Origin: Mytilus trossulus
Lineage: Eukaryota; Mollusca; Bivalvia; Mytilida; Mytilidae
NCBI RefSeq assembly: GCF_036588685.1
Contig: NC_086374.1
Coordinates: forward strand, 37,192,886 to 37,256,885
Reading direction: 5' to 3'
DNA length: 64,000 nucleotides
Shown in pieces: positions 19,668 to 31,900 of this stretch (its first letter is position 1; each line of letters starts with the position of its first letter). The translations under genes and the position numbers were made by a program. The notes under the pieces were generated by a model, which worked only from the letters and a program-made list of their open reading frames with translations, did no database searches and was not told the origin of the DNA.

Positions 19668-21953
19668 TTACAATGTATCAAGTCAAGTATCAGGGTATCA
19701 GGGTAAAATTAAATTTGTCTGTCTGTATTATTACGTTTAGATATGTATAGCATATTTTAAGAAATAACTCCGTATTATGGCGTATATATAACATAAGGCT
19801 AAGGTAGTTCGAATACTGTCTATATACTCAATTCGAAATATGTATATAGAATATAAAAGAAAAGAATGTTTCATTTTCCAAATTAAAGGATCTTTAAAGA
19901 GCATATAAATCAAGAACAACCATTGATGGTACGAGCTACTGATGAAATCCCGCCCAAACATTTCGGTAGACAGGAAGATTTTGAGTTGTGAATCCGAAAA
20001 ACCATCACTCAGTATAACTGACTTATATAAACATTGAAACCAAATTTCAGATATCATTGTATTGTAGTTCAGGAGAAAAATGTGACGAAATTTTTCAACT
20101 TGGCTGTCATGTAATGAGTAATGAATTTGAAAACGCATCACACGATATAGACGACTTCAATAGACCTTTCAGAAATCCTTGTAATGTAGTTCATGAAAAA
20201 GATGCAACGAATATATTTATGGGACGGACGGACGAACTGAAGGACGAACGAACAGACGGATGGACGGACGGATGGACAGACAATGGTAAAACAGTATAAC
20301 CCCACTTTTTTCGAAGCGGCGGTCTAATGTGGTCAACTTGATTGGGTCACCATTAAGACATTACAATACTAATATGATATAATTATCTTTATAGCACTAT
20401 AAGCCTCAGTCACAATCGGAGCCAAGTAAAATAGAAAAAAACAACTAACATATTGATATCAAATAACAGTCAGTATCAAGACATGTACTACATAATTCAA
20501 AAGAACTAACAATGTAATCATTATTTTCACCCCATAATAGTAAAGTTTTCCTGTGTTTTTCATCGAAAATTTATCATATTTATCTAACTTTTTAAAATTC
20601 TTACGTGCTAGAAATATGGTGAAAGAGTTCCTCCCTCAAATTATTATGAAGTGAGCATTTGATTGAAAAATGACGCTTATCCTCAACTTTATCAGCAATA
20701 AGATTTTTTGATTATCTAGCAATTTCAATTCTTAATGTAATGGAAGAGCACCGATTCTGAATTAACATAAGAACTACCTTTCTTAAAATAAATGATATCT
20801 AAATATGTTTTTCTTCTTGAAAACAATCTTTAAATGAAAAATAAGTGTCAAGTTTCCAACAAAACACATAATGTACTAAGTTTTTTAAAATAAGACAATT
20901 TGACAAAAACACAAGCGGGACAAGAATGTCACACATTGTCTTAGATTATTTACTAGTTTGTTATTGGCTTTATACTGCACTCGTTCTATTTGAGCAGTCA
21001 AAATGCGTTGACTGTATATTTCTATAACATATACAGTCACTGAACCGATACATGCACTTTTCCTTATGAATATTTAAGTAGAAGTTGCCGAAATATGCAT
21101 GTCCGTCATATTTGTTTTTCGTAATAAGTTGTGTTGTAAATCATCATTTCTGCTTCTCCACTAACCATAATAAAAGAGACATATTTTTCTAGATTTTAAA
21201 ATAAGCTCAGGACATAAAATCTGTATCCCTACAAATATATAAAGTTTCACCACTCAGACTATGTCTGATCGATCGCTATTGGAAGTGCTGTGTACTGTCT
21301 CCGTATTTCGTGGATTCATATTCCCGAACATGATACCGTATTCATAATTGGAATTGCTCATATTTTCTGAGCAAATGTTTCGTCCTATGTGTCATCTTAT
21401 TTTTTAGGATCTAGGTATGTATAATGTGTCTCTGATTTTCTCATTTTGACTGACGCCACATTAGTCCCTTATATCTGTGACAAACTCAATTTAAATAAAA
21501 CTCAGATGAGTGACACAAGGGTTAGAAAGTGTTGCGACCAAAAAGGGCGGGAAATGTTATACAACTCCGAAATATTTATTTATGTAGTTAACAGTGGAGA
21601 AACCTCACTCCCCTAATACGCGAAAAGGGGGAACCGAAGATCTACTGAAAGAAGGTAGATCAAGACACACATGCAAAAAAAAAGCGACCTAGAACAGCAC
21701 AGACTGATATTGGACACACAAACAACGAAATATAAAGATAAATAAAGTACATAGACACGTAAAACGAAAGTGGGACGAGGGTAAGGACTGAGCAGTTGCT
21801 ATAGGCATGAGTATCAACTCCAATATACTGAGACAAATATCCCGCATGGAAAGAATAATTGTAATCAAAACGGACAACCACAAATATCAAAGAGAACGGA
21901 GTTGGTCTTTTTAGAGAAAATTTACCCATACACATAAGAAAAACGCATCAATT
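19668..21953. other. Interior of the candidate foldback element
   Basis: AT-rich. The longest ORF is 134 aa on the minus strand (19737-20141) and shows no domain. Contains the GGAC-type microsatellite at 20219-20283. No gene supported. Confidence 0.35.
20219..20283 (+). repeat. GGAC/GGAT microsatellite-like repeat
   Basis: Imperfect tetranucleotide run GGACGGACGGACGAAC... with GGATGGAC units. The flanks (ATGCAACGAATAT before, GTAAAACAGTATAACCCC after) suggest a dispersed repeat like that at 29065-29110. Confidence 0.7.
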
Positions 21954-22080
21954 TGTCGGAATAACGGGCTGTCGGAGTAATGGGTTGTCGGAATAATGGG
22001 CTGTCGGAGTAATGGGCTGTCGGAATAGTGGGCTGTCGGAGTAATGGGCTGTCTGAATAATGGTTGTCGGACTAATGGGA
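21954..22080 (-). repeat. Minisatellite, right arm (inverted)
   Basis: About seven units of TGTCGGAATAATGGGC or TGTCGGAGTAATGGGC. Its reverse complement is the unit of the left arm at 19564-19667. Confidence 0.85.
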
Positions 22081-22103
22081 TTTTGTATATGGATATGGTG
22101 CTT

Positions 22104-22923
22104 AACAAGTCTTTAGTATTTGCTATTAACTTATGTGTATTTTGTGTCTGTATGAAGACATGAGCGGAAGAATGTGTTCACTACTAAAATTGTAATAAAG
22201 TTTTACTACCGTTAGAATTTTTCTCCGAATATTGCCTTTTTGCCAACAGATGTTGTTTTTAAAGGCTAGACTTAGATCAAATTAATGTATAAGTATAATT
22301 AAGATATAATATTTTATCATAGTATTTTGAGTTTTAACTGTTTGACGAAGTATTAGTAGTCTTGATATATTTGAATGCAATTGAAAATTCATGTTTTGAT
22401 AATTTCTTTTGCTTGATCAAAGTAAATTTTTCGTCGCACGTACTCCATTTCACTATAATTTAAGACAAAGTAAACATTGTATTTAACAAAATGTCGAAAT
22501 GTATTTAAAATGAAATAACTAATTCAGACACCCAAAAATAAAATGTAACAAGTTATAAGTCTCCTTACACAAATACTTCAAACATGCAAACTATGTTGAA
22601 CTTCATCTGCATCATGTTTAGATCTTTATCGTTTTCTGTCTGCATTATTAACCAGGAAACTCAAATAATTAGCCTCTTCAGCACTTAGAACCACAAGTAT
22701 GCAAAACGGAATCAAATTCCTGCACAGTGACCACACCATAATATTCCCCATTCACAACAACTATTAATTAATTGTCTAAAGGTAGTTATTCATGTATTGA
22801 TCATGTGACTCACTTCCCACGTGATCCGTTTAGTTGTCTGCTAAATTCTCAGTAAATATTTATTTCGTTCGAAGGATTGAAAGTGCCTATAACAATATAT
22901 CTAAGATACATGTACTGAAGAAA
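22104..22923. other. Upstream region of the receptor gene
   Basis: AT-rich, no ORF. A CCCACGTGATC E-box-like site lies near 22817. I see no convincing TATA box at a fixed distance, so no promoter is called. Confidence 0.3.
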
Positions 22924-22984
22924 ATGGCTTATTTTATAAAAATGTTTTTGTTTTCATTTCTGATGAGTGGAATTATCACTTTTG
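22924..22984 (+). CDS. Receptor exon 1: signal peptide
   Basis: ATG after AGAAAA, then 20 residues with a hydrophobic core (MFLFSFLMSGIITF), followed by a single G and a GTAAGT donor at 22985. The phase-1 end combines with TG of exon 2 to give Val. This is the only suitable start exon I could find upstream, but the link over 12.9 kb is inferred. Confidence 0.65.
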
Positions 22985-25900
22985 GTAAGTAATATATTTA
23001 TTTCTGTTCCTTTGGCTACTACCAAAGTTCGGGAAAGTTTATATTTACAAAATCGTATACATACAATAGTAAAAATATATGAAAAGTCAATAAATAAATG
23101 AATGAATGAATTACTACATAAATATTTACAACTTATTGAAGAAAATGACATGATATCTGTGAAATATCACCATAACATTCATTGAAGACCTGTTGGTGAC
23201 CTTCTGCTGTTGTTTTTTCTATGGTCGGATTGTCTCTTTGATACATTCCCCATTTCCATTCTCAATTTCATTATGTATTAACAGAGCGAATTTTCAATTG
23301 CTTTGAGTTATCATAATGCATGACTACTTATACTGCACATCATTGGAAATGGTTTCAAGGAAAATGATATTTTAGAGACATATCGGATCAAAACATATAA
23401 ATAAATAGTGGTGACCAATGATTAGTCATAAAATGTGTTATCAACGTATCTTAACAATGTAATCAATGGAATGTGATGCAGACTTATGGATAATCGATCT
23501 GCACAATAAAGTTGTACTAAAAATCTGAATCACATTTTTCAATGTTTTATTCATAATTTATTTCAATAACTTAAGCGATAATGATACATAGTATTGGTTT
23601 TATGAAATCTAATTTCATATCATTTCCTTGCTTTCTGATACACTTCTTGTGTAGATTCTACTTAATAATGAAATCTACTACTTATATTTATATTTTTCAT
23701 AATGAGAAATGATTCTCCATATTATTACGGCGACAGAGTCTACTTATGCTCTCATCTAAAGTGTGAATGAACTTTATTCTCATAAAATTACTGTACATGT
23801 CATAGTTACAGACACAATTGGTATTTACATTTATATTTACATATATCTATTATATATAAACATGCATACTAAATTAAACTTGACTTAGCTAGGAGGACTG
23901 ACTTTAACATGTACTGTTTATAAATATGCATATTATTTTAAGATTGATAGTAGTGTCTGATGATTTTTACATCAATATTTTGTCTAAATATTGTCTCTCC
24001 CTTTATCCAAGTCATACTATATTGACATTTGTCACCGAGTCTGTCGTAGAACTCACATTGTAAGCATTTTTAATTGATTTTTTTTAAATAATTGAGAAAT
24101 GCTATTCATACAAGCAGGTGAATTTCATTGGCCAGTTTAAGAGAACAAGAATACTTTTTCAAAGGAAACACTTTTGTGCTTCCTTCTCGTAACTAATACT
24201 ATAGTTTTTCTAATGAATCACGAATACGATTATAAAGCCTACAGCATACACTAATTAAACTAGAATCGCAGTTGGAAGCGAAAGCAAATATCGACCCAGG
24301 ATTTCAGATTAGGGGGGCGCAATGTTTATATACGCCCGAAAAAATTTTGAGGTTGTTTTTTAAGAAATATTCTTCTAAAGGGATGCAATGTAGGTATTTC
24401 GAACTATTGTGAGGTACAGTCAGCAAGAAATTAAAGTTTCAAGTAGAAAACACCTAAATCCAACCTGACAACAATCTACAATCACTAGTATCATGGACGG
24501 ACAGATGTAAAACAATATGTTCCTGTTCCGCGAAAAACCTCTCAGTTATATGATGGCAAGGTCTCCTACAAACTTGAAAAATCTTCAACAATCTCCTAAC
24601 ACCAATAACTTACGCACTTACATGTAAGAGATTCATTCTGCATATCTATGATTGAGTTATAAAGCTGCAGCCCAAAACAGAAGCTGAAGATCATGCAAAC
24701 ATTTAATTTTGATTCTGTGTTCCTATCCAAACCAATCTACACTCAAGACAACAGCATTTCTAAAATAATTTATATATCAATATCAGGTCATAAATATCTG
24801 TCAACCAATCCTTGAAAGACATTGGTGCTGGTAGTTGTGATAAACAGAAAAACAGAAAAATCAGCCCTTGTTTGCAGATCACCAATGTGTCTTAGCCATT
24901 CAACATGGTTTCAATTATGTGAGATGAAACTGGTTCACTTAAGAATTACTTTAAACACTTCATAACACCATCCTCGACAAACTTGGTTAGGACGATGGAA
25001 ATGTAAAGAGTTGACAGATAGACGGGCGGAAGCAAAGTGAGACAAGACAGATCACATCAGCTCACATGACCAATGCTAGATACTAGAATTAGATTTTGCA
25101 CACGAAAATTTCCAATTTTCGCCGTGATTTTCAATTGTCCTTTCATAATATGTTTTTACTTTTTGGATTTTTTCGAGGTCGTGCCAGACTTTATATATAC
25201 TGTGTTCGCCACAAACCACTAAAATCAGAATGAGATGCATTTACGAAGTTATTTTGATTTTGTGGGGATCCCGGCCATGCATGTAATACGGTATACATAA
25301 TTCGGCACTTCGATTATCAAAGAAATTGATTATAAAAACGGCAAATACAATGTAACAATTTTTTGTACTTTAACTGCTAAAATATTTTTTTTATTTTTCA
25401 ATCAGACACCTTCCTTTGAAGTATATAATATTTATAGAACTTGATAAAATCGTAGGTCAGTTGATTAGTAAACACGTTGATTCTGTTACTAAGTTGCTTA
25501 GTATAGAAAGTCCCTGGTTAAACTGACTGTTTTATATACTTTGAATGTTAAGAAGGAAGGGTTTCTTTTGATACTGAAACAACTTGAAGACAACCCATAC
25601 TTTTTAGGGGGGCGCACGCCCGCCACGCCCCCGCCTAAATCCGCCCCTGGGACTAGCTAGAAACGTAACCAGATAGTAATTTTTAAACAATTATTGCACA
25701 TGTATACATTTTGTACAACAACAACAACAATTGTACAAAAAAACACTATTGCTGTAATATTTTGAAATTTTGTAGAATTCAAAAAGTCTTCACTTTTTAT
25801 GGTTTCCATGGTAATGGTAGCCATTTTGAAAATTCAGAAGTCAAATTTTCATTCAAACATGCCAATTATGATTTCTGTAGTTTCAATCATTTTGAAACAT

Positions 25901-28900
25901 TTTGAAATATTTCGCAAACTTGCTGTTTTTATGGCGCCATTTTGAATATTTCAAAGACCGTTTGCACATCATCACATTCCGGGCATTCCGGGTAATACAA
26001 CAAGTTACATTAATTTGGGTCTTATTAAAAAAAAAATATGGTAAATTATAATGGGTCACATTTCGTCAAAGTTGCGCCATAATTTTTCAATCCATTTCCG
26101 AAACTAGGTTCAATAAACTAGTACAAAGATGTTATAGGATGCTCTTTTTAAATTTTAGTTTAGAAGTTTCCATGGAAACGATGGTCATTTCGCAAGATCT
26201 AAAGTCATTTGCATGTGCACATGCAACTTCACTTTTGGGTCCTCGTTATTGTAAAATTCTATGAACATATTGTCATTCAATTCCAACAACTATAGTCTGG
26301 AATAGCATTAAGCAAAAGAGACATCTTAGCAGTCAACTTCTCCGGCATGCAAACATACCAACGTTTATGCAAAGTATTTGGTTGACAATGAGCATTGTGT
26401 ATAAAAGTAACTACAAAGGACAACCAAAATTTAACATATAATAGTTACCCTTCATGAAGGCATGTATTTCTGTATATGACATTTGAATAAAGTAAGATTT
26501 TGGTTTGTACAAAAATGAATCCCAACACTTGTAGAAAAGAAGCAGCTAGAATTCCAATATTAAACAATGCAACAGACTTTTTATTCTTGAATTTCGATTA
26601 AAATATCACCAGACGCACCCTCCAAAACAGAAAAAAAAGTATGTGAAAAAAACCCAAAAGGGTGGTCTAGTCTGAGTGATTACCATTTATTTCAAAAATA
26701 AGAAATATAATGATTTAAATTTACACTTAAATGTGGTAAGGTTATATTTTTAACATTATCACGTGTACAAGTGAGAGTAAACCATAAAGTTGTAACTAGT
26801 ATAAACAAAATTTATGACAGGAAACTATACTCTGTAAGATTATTTATACCCAAAGCGCGTGTTGCTTCATTGTTTGAAGGTGTAAATTGCAGTTATAAAA
26901 CTATGAATGCCATAGTATAATCTTTCTTTAGATTTATACTCTAAAAACTGATAACTAAACCTTATTTACCTCAAGATTTACAAGGAAAATAAAATGTATC
27001 TAATGAATAAAGTAACAATGCTTTCGTTTTTAGAAAACAAACAGGTTTTCAATCTTGTTTTTGGTTGTATGTGTTATTGTCGTGTTGTGTTTTTTTTTGG
27101 TTTGAAGCCGACTTTACGGTATAATTATTGGTTGCTCGCAAATAGTGTGACGATCTCAGACGCTGCAGAAAGATACACAGGCCTGTTCAACTAGTGAAGC
27201 TGGTCATGTTGTCATGGAAAGTAGAAGTTCGATGAATATTTGCATTTTTGGATATCATATTAGAAAAATATGGTTGGCATTTGGCTTCAACAATTTAAGT
27301 TTCAATTCTGATCTGTTCAACAGATAATAAGGAATAAAGGTTTGACCGTCAACATATGAATTGAATATCTTTTATTTCATGAACACTGATTCGCATTTAG
27401 CTTTCCAGTCTGTAGATCAATAATTGGTATATGACTGTCCCAAGTCAGGAGCCTGTAAAATACTGGTTGTTGTTTGTTGCAGTGTTACATATTTGTTTTC
27501 GTTCACAGTTTTGAAATGAATAATGCTGTTAGTTATCTGGTTTCAGTTGTTTTAAATTTGACATGTCGGAGTCATGATTTATAACTTATTACGTGGTTTT
27601 GCTCGATGTTGTTAGTCGTACGGTGATGTATAGTTCGTAACTTTTACGTCATTTAGTCTCTACTACTGGCAAGTTTTTCCATTGGCATTAGGGCTACATT
27701 TTCTTAATTCAGTATGATTCTGACACCGGTATATCTGTTGTATATACCGGAATATCCTCTGGTGACGACTACATTAATGTAACTATGCAAAGAAAATGAT
27801 TTTTAATCGTGCTAAGATTTCAACATCATACACGTATGAAAGTCTTTTTTTCAGATTTATCAAACAGAAACTTAATTAACTTGTTGGCCTGGGTAATTTT
27901 TTTATTTAACGGAATAATTACAGCTATGCAGTTATTTGTTGTATGTTTGGAATGTCTTTTTATGAAATGCTTTTTTAGAGTCGACATAATCAAATTTACA
28001 CGCATCTTGGCTTAATGTTTGCCCTTAGCAGTGTTATAAATGAATATGTAAGTGAACGGTTAATATTAAGGTGTATATGATTCATACAAAATATCTCGCA
28101 AGAAAATTGTTTAATAATTCTTAGTATACAGAACAAATGATAAATCATGCTGGTAAAATGTAGGAAATTATCCATTAAAACATTGACCTCTTACACATTG
28201 CCAAGGTTATGCTATTTAAAATCTCACATATTTATAAAACCATTAGATTGATTGATTGATTGATTGTTGGTTGCTTAACGTCCAGTGGCAAATATTTCGA
28301 AAAAAACGCTGTATGTCTAGTGTAATTAAACGGTTGGTCTTTAGAAAAATCCCTAACGAGAGATGTGTTTATAAAACACGTTGTTCGAATGAAATCGTTA
28401 TTATAGTTCTTACCAAGGCTGCTTATCCTTGATGAAAAAATCTGCAAAACTGCTGGTGGCATGCTTAGAATGTCAATTCCGATTTAATATATATTTCTAT
28501 TGTAATAGTACCAACCAACTCCCTCTACTAAAATTAACTTTAGACCATATTGACTGCTCCTAAAGACTTCTGTTTTTACATTTGGCCTTCAGTATTCTTG
28601 ATGGAGTTTGTTCCAGGGACAAGTGTCTGGTCCATTTGTCACTTTGAAGAATAAAATAATTAAACTAGTAAGCACACAAATATTGGTATTATGTATATAT
28701 AAAAAAAAACACGGATGTCCAACTTGCACTATCATTTTCGATGTTCAATGGACTGTGAAATTGGGTAAAAAATCTTAATTTCATATTAAAATTAGAAAGA
28801 TCATATCAGAGGGAACATGTGTACTAAGTTTCAAGTTGATTAAACTTCAGCTTCATCAAAAACTACCTTGACCAAAAACTTTAACCTGTACTTCTCACTT

Positions 28901-31900
28901 TCATTTTCTATGATCAGCGAACCGTGAAATTGGTGTCAAAAGTCGAAGTTGGCTTTCAAATTAGAAAGATTATATCATAAGCAACATGAGTACTAAATTT
29001 CAAGTTGAATGGACTTCAGCTTCATCAAAAACTACCTTGACCAAAAACTTTAACCTGAAGCGTGACAGACGGACGCACGGAAGGACATACGGACGAACGA
29101 ACGGAGGGACACATAAACCAGAAAACATAATGCCCCTCTACTATCGTAGGTTGGGCATAACATTAATTAGTTTTCGCTAGGCAATATTTCAAGAGTATGC
29201 ATCACATCAACATTGACAAGTTTTGCTTATAATCCAGTATGGGACATTTCAGTAACATGCAAATCACTTACTTTGGTATTCATATCAGTGACACTCTCTT
29301 ACACTTTAAGACATTTCAGTTTTTGTAAAACAACCTCCCTTAAGCTTTTTAATCTATATCATTAAAGCACTAAATATGCTCTTTTTGACTTCGTTATAAC
29401 TATGTAAATGTATATGTTAAAAGCAAAGCATAGTTATAATTCCAATCTGAAACCTTCGTCGTATAATAGGCTCAAATGGCATGTATCCAAGTCTTTCAAA
29501 GTTCGAAGAGAAAAGCAATTGCATTCATTGCCAGTTTCTCAATGATGAATTCTATGACGAAAATCTCAATTATTAAAAACTCGTAACAGGTGGTATAACG
29601 GATAATAATATTTATAAACTTCAAAGAAACTATGCATTATAATTGCAATGCAATAAGTGGAAACATCACCAGGTATCGTCTCACCTGTATTCAGTTTTCT
29701 CTTGAAAAAACCCTGATATATATTATTTAATTAACAGCTTTGCCAATTTTACGTCGTAGCTACAATCCCCTTCCCTTTCATAAATTTGACCTACCGAATT
29801 AGACTATTTACCGGATTTGTAATCACATAAGCAACACGACGGGTGCCGCATGTGGAGCAGGATCTGCTTACCCTTCCGGAGCACCTGAGATCACCCCTAG
29901 TTTTTGGTGGGGTTCGTGTTGTTTATTCTTTAGTTTTCTATGTTGTGTCATTTGTACTATTGTTTTTCTGTTTGTCTTTTTCATTTTTAGCCATGGCGTT
30001 GTCAGTTTGTTTTAGATTTACGAGTTTGACTGTCCCTTTGGTGTCTTTCGTCCCTCTTCTTTTACTATCAATTATCTTTAATTTGTTTAATGCAACCATC
30101 GTTCCTTTGATGGGTGTGGTTATGGTTTAGGTTTTTCTGACAGAATTTTATTTGTATAGTACCAAGACATTTTTTTTTGGCATTTGAAATCAGTGTATTT
30201 TAATTACATACGACAAGTTTGGTTAGAAGAAAATGTAATTGAACAATATTAGAATAGCATATCGGAAGAGAATAGGGGTAGTATTATAGATTACAAAGTG
30301 TTTCAAACTTCGATAGTTTTTGTAAGCTAAACTTCTTCCGAAGATGCACTTACCTTTTCTGTTATGTTACGCTATATATACAAATAACAAGTTTGTACCT
30401 GAAAAAATCAAAATAAATTTTCTGCGATGAAACTCTGCAAGTTTTGTATCTTATTTAAATAAATAAATGTATTTTAATGCAATCAGTGATGTAGGAATCA
30501 TCTCTCTTTCACGCAACCAATCCTTCATAATCAACAGGTAGATAACAAGTGGTAAAACCCTGCACGTGATGAGTTCTGCAGACGATAGATGACGTAAAGA
30601 GAGCAAACCAAACATATTCTGCTGACTGTAATAGACATATTGTAATTATTAATACACAAAATGTTATATTATTTGATATTCGAACAGATTTTTTTTGAAA
30701 ATTTAGGTTTATTCTGAATTTAACCCAAGAATTAAAGGCAAAACTGTTTTCCCGGTGACTTGTCTTTTGTTAAAAACTGTATATTAACCTTTATATGTCG
30801 TGTGCCTGGTTTGTCGCTAGGTGGCTGTCTTATTGACGTATATATTAAATCTCCGTTTATATGTGCAAGCTTACCGTTAAATAATAAGTATATTACCTAA
30901 GACCAAAAAGTTGTCATTTTTTTTTGTCAAAACAAATTGCTTACTTTCTGATTTGTTGGCTCTTGTATAGCCTAGCCATCGAAGTACATGTATCTTCTAG
31001 ACTGTACCGAAGGAAAAACTTTGTAACCTTAGACATTGTCTGAACAGATATATGCAGACTTTACAAGCCTTACTTGCACAATTATGATTAAACCATATCC
31101 TATATGTTCTTTTATAAGCAAATTAAGATTGTTTATGTAACTATGTTCACATCCCTTTCACTTAAGAGTGCAATCTTAAGCCACTTTAACTAAATAGATG
31201 TCCCTGCTGTTACCAGTAAAACAGTAGTCAAAACACTTACCGAGCGGCGGCAAGTATGTCAACAATCTTAGATCATATTTCAATCAATTCTAAGATGACT
31301 GTCTGCCATTGTAGTGTTTTAATGACAATCGTATTTCCCTTTCTAGCGAAGAGTATAAGATTTACGTCCTTCACCAATTTAGACAAAATCCGTGGGAAAT
31401 TTCATTCATCCAATTAAAACATAAACACATATACATGTCATGTGACCAACAAGGATGCTAACTTAAGAATGATCGAAACAATGCAAAGACGACAATATAT
31501 TAAACTAAAACGTAATACTATACTTTAAACGATACGAATCCAAAGATCAAACCTCTTCAGACATCGTGGGGGTGGAGGCGACAGGGTTCCTTGTGACATG
31601 TTGTATAATTGTCTCATTGGAAGTCATACCACATCTTATTATTCTACAAGGCTCAAGTATTAATTTAGATAATGTTAAATCATTAGAACTAGAGGTTCAA
31701 CTTACAAAAAAAAAACGGAATCTTTTGTTAAACCTGAGTAAAGAGACTTTGTTGAAAAGTAAAAAGCTACAAATAACATTTCAGGTGCATATTTCTAGAG
31801 AAGACAGTCATGTCCAAGAATTTTAAAAAGATGTCCAACTTTCTTAAAGTTGTCACTACAATTTTTATGTTCACTAAATTCATTTATTCATAAGTTTAAA

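Larger units (their letters stand above)
19538..22103. mobile_element. Candidate foldback element with minisatellite arms
   Basis: AAGCACCAT at 19538 and its inverse ATGGTGCTT ending at 22103 bracket two inverted minisatellite arrays built on the same ~16-17-bp unit. The 2.57-kb span has no transposase-like ORF. Inverted repeats made of short tandem units are the hallmark of foldback-type elements. No target duplication identified. Confidence 0.5.

Noticed and set aside
20057-20299. An 80-aa ORF ending in a repeated DGWTDGWTD-like stretch
   Set aside because: The peptide repeat is the translation of a GGAC/GGAT microsatellite; no start context or conservation.
19564-22080. CRISPR-like arrays
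   Set aside because: Units are contiguous and degenerate with no spacers, and the context is eukaryotic; they are minisatellites.
29843-30130. A 95-aa hydrophobic membrane protein gene
   Set aside because: The same frame recurs at 56498-56734 and in decayed form in the other Penelope tails; it is element 3' region, not a host gene.
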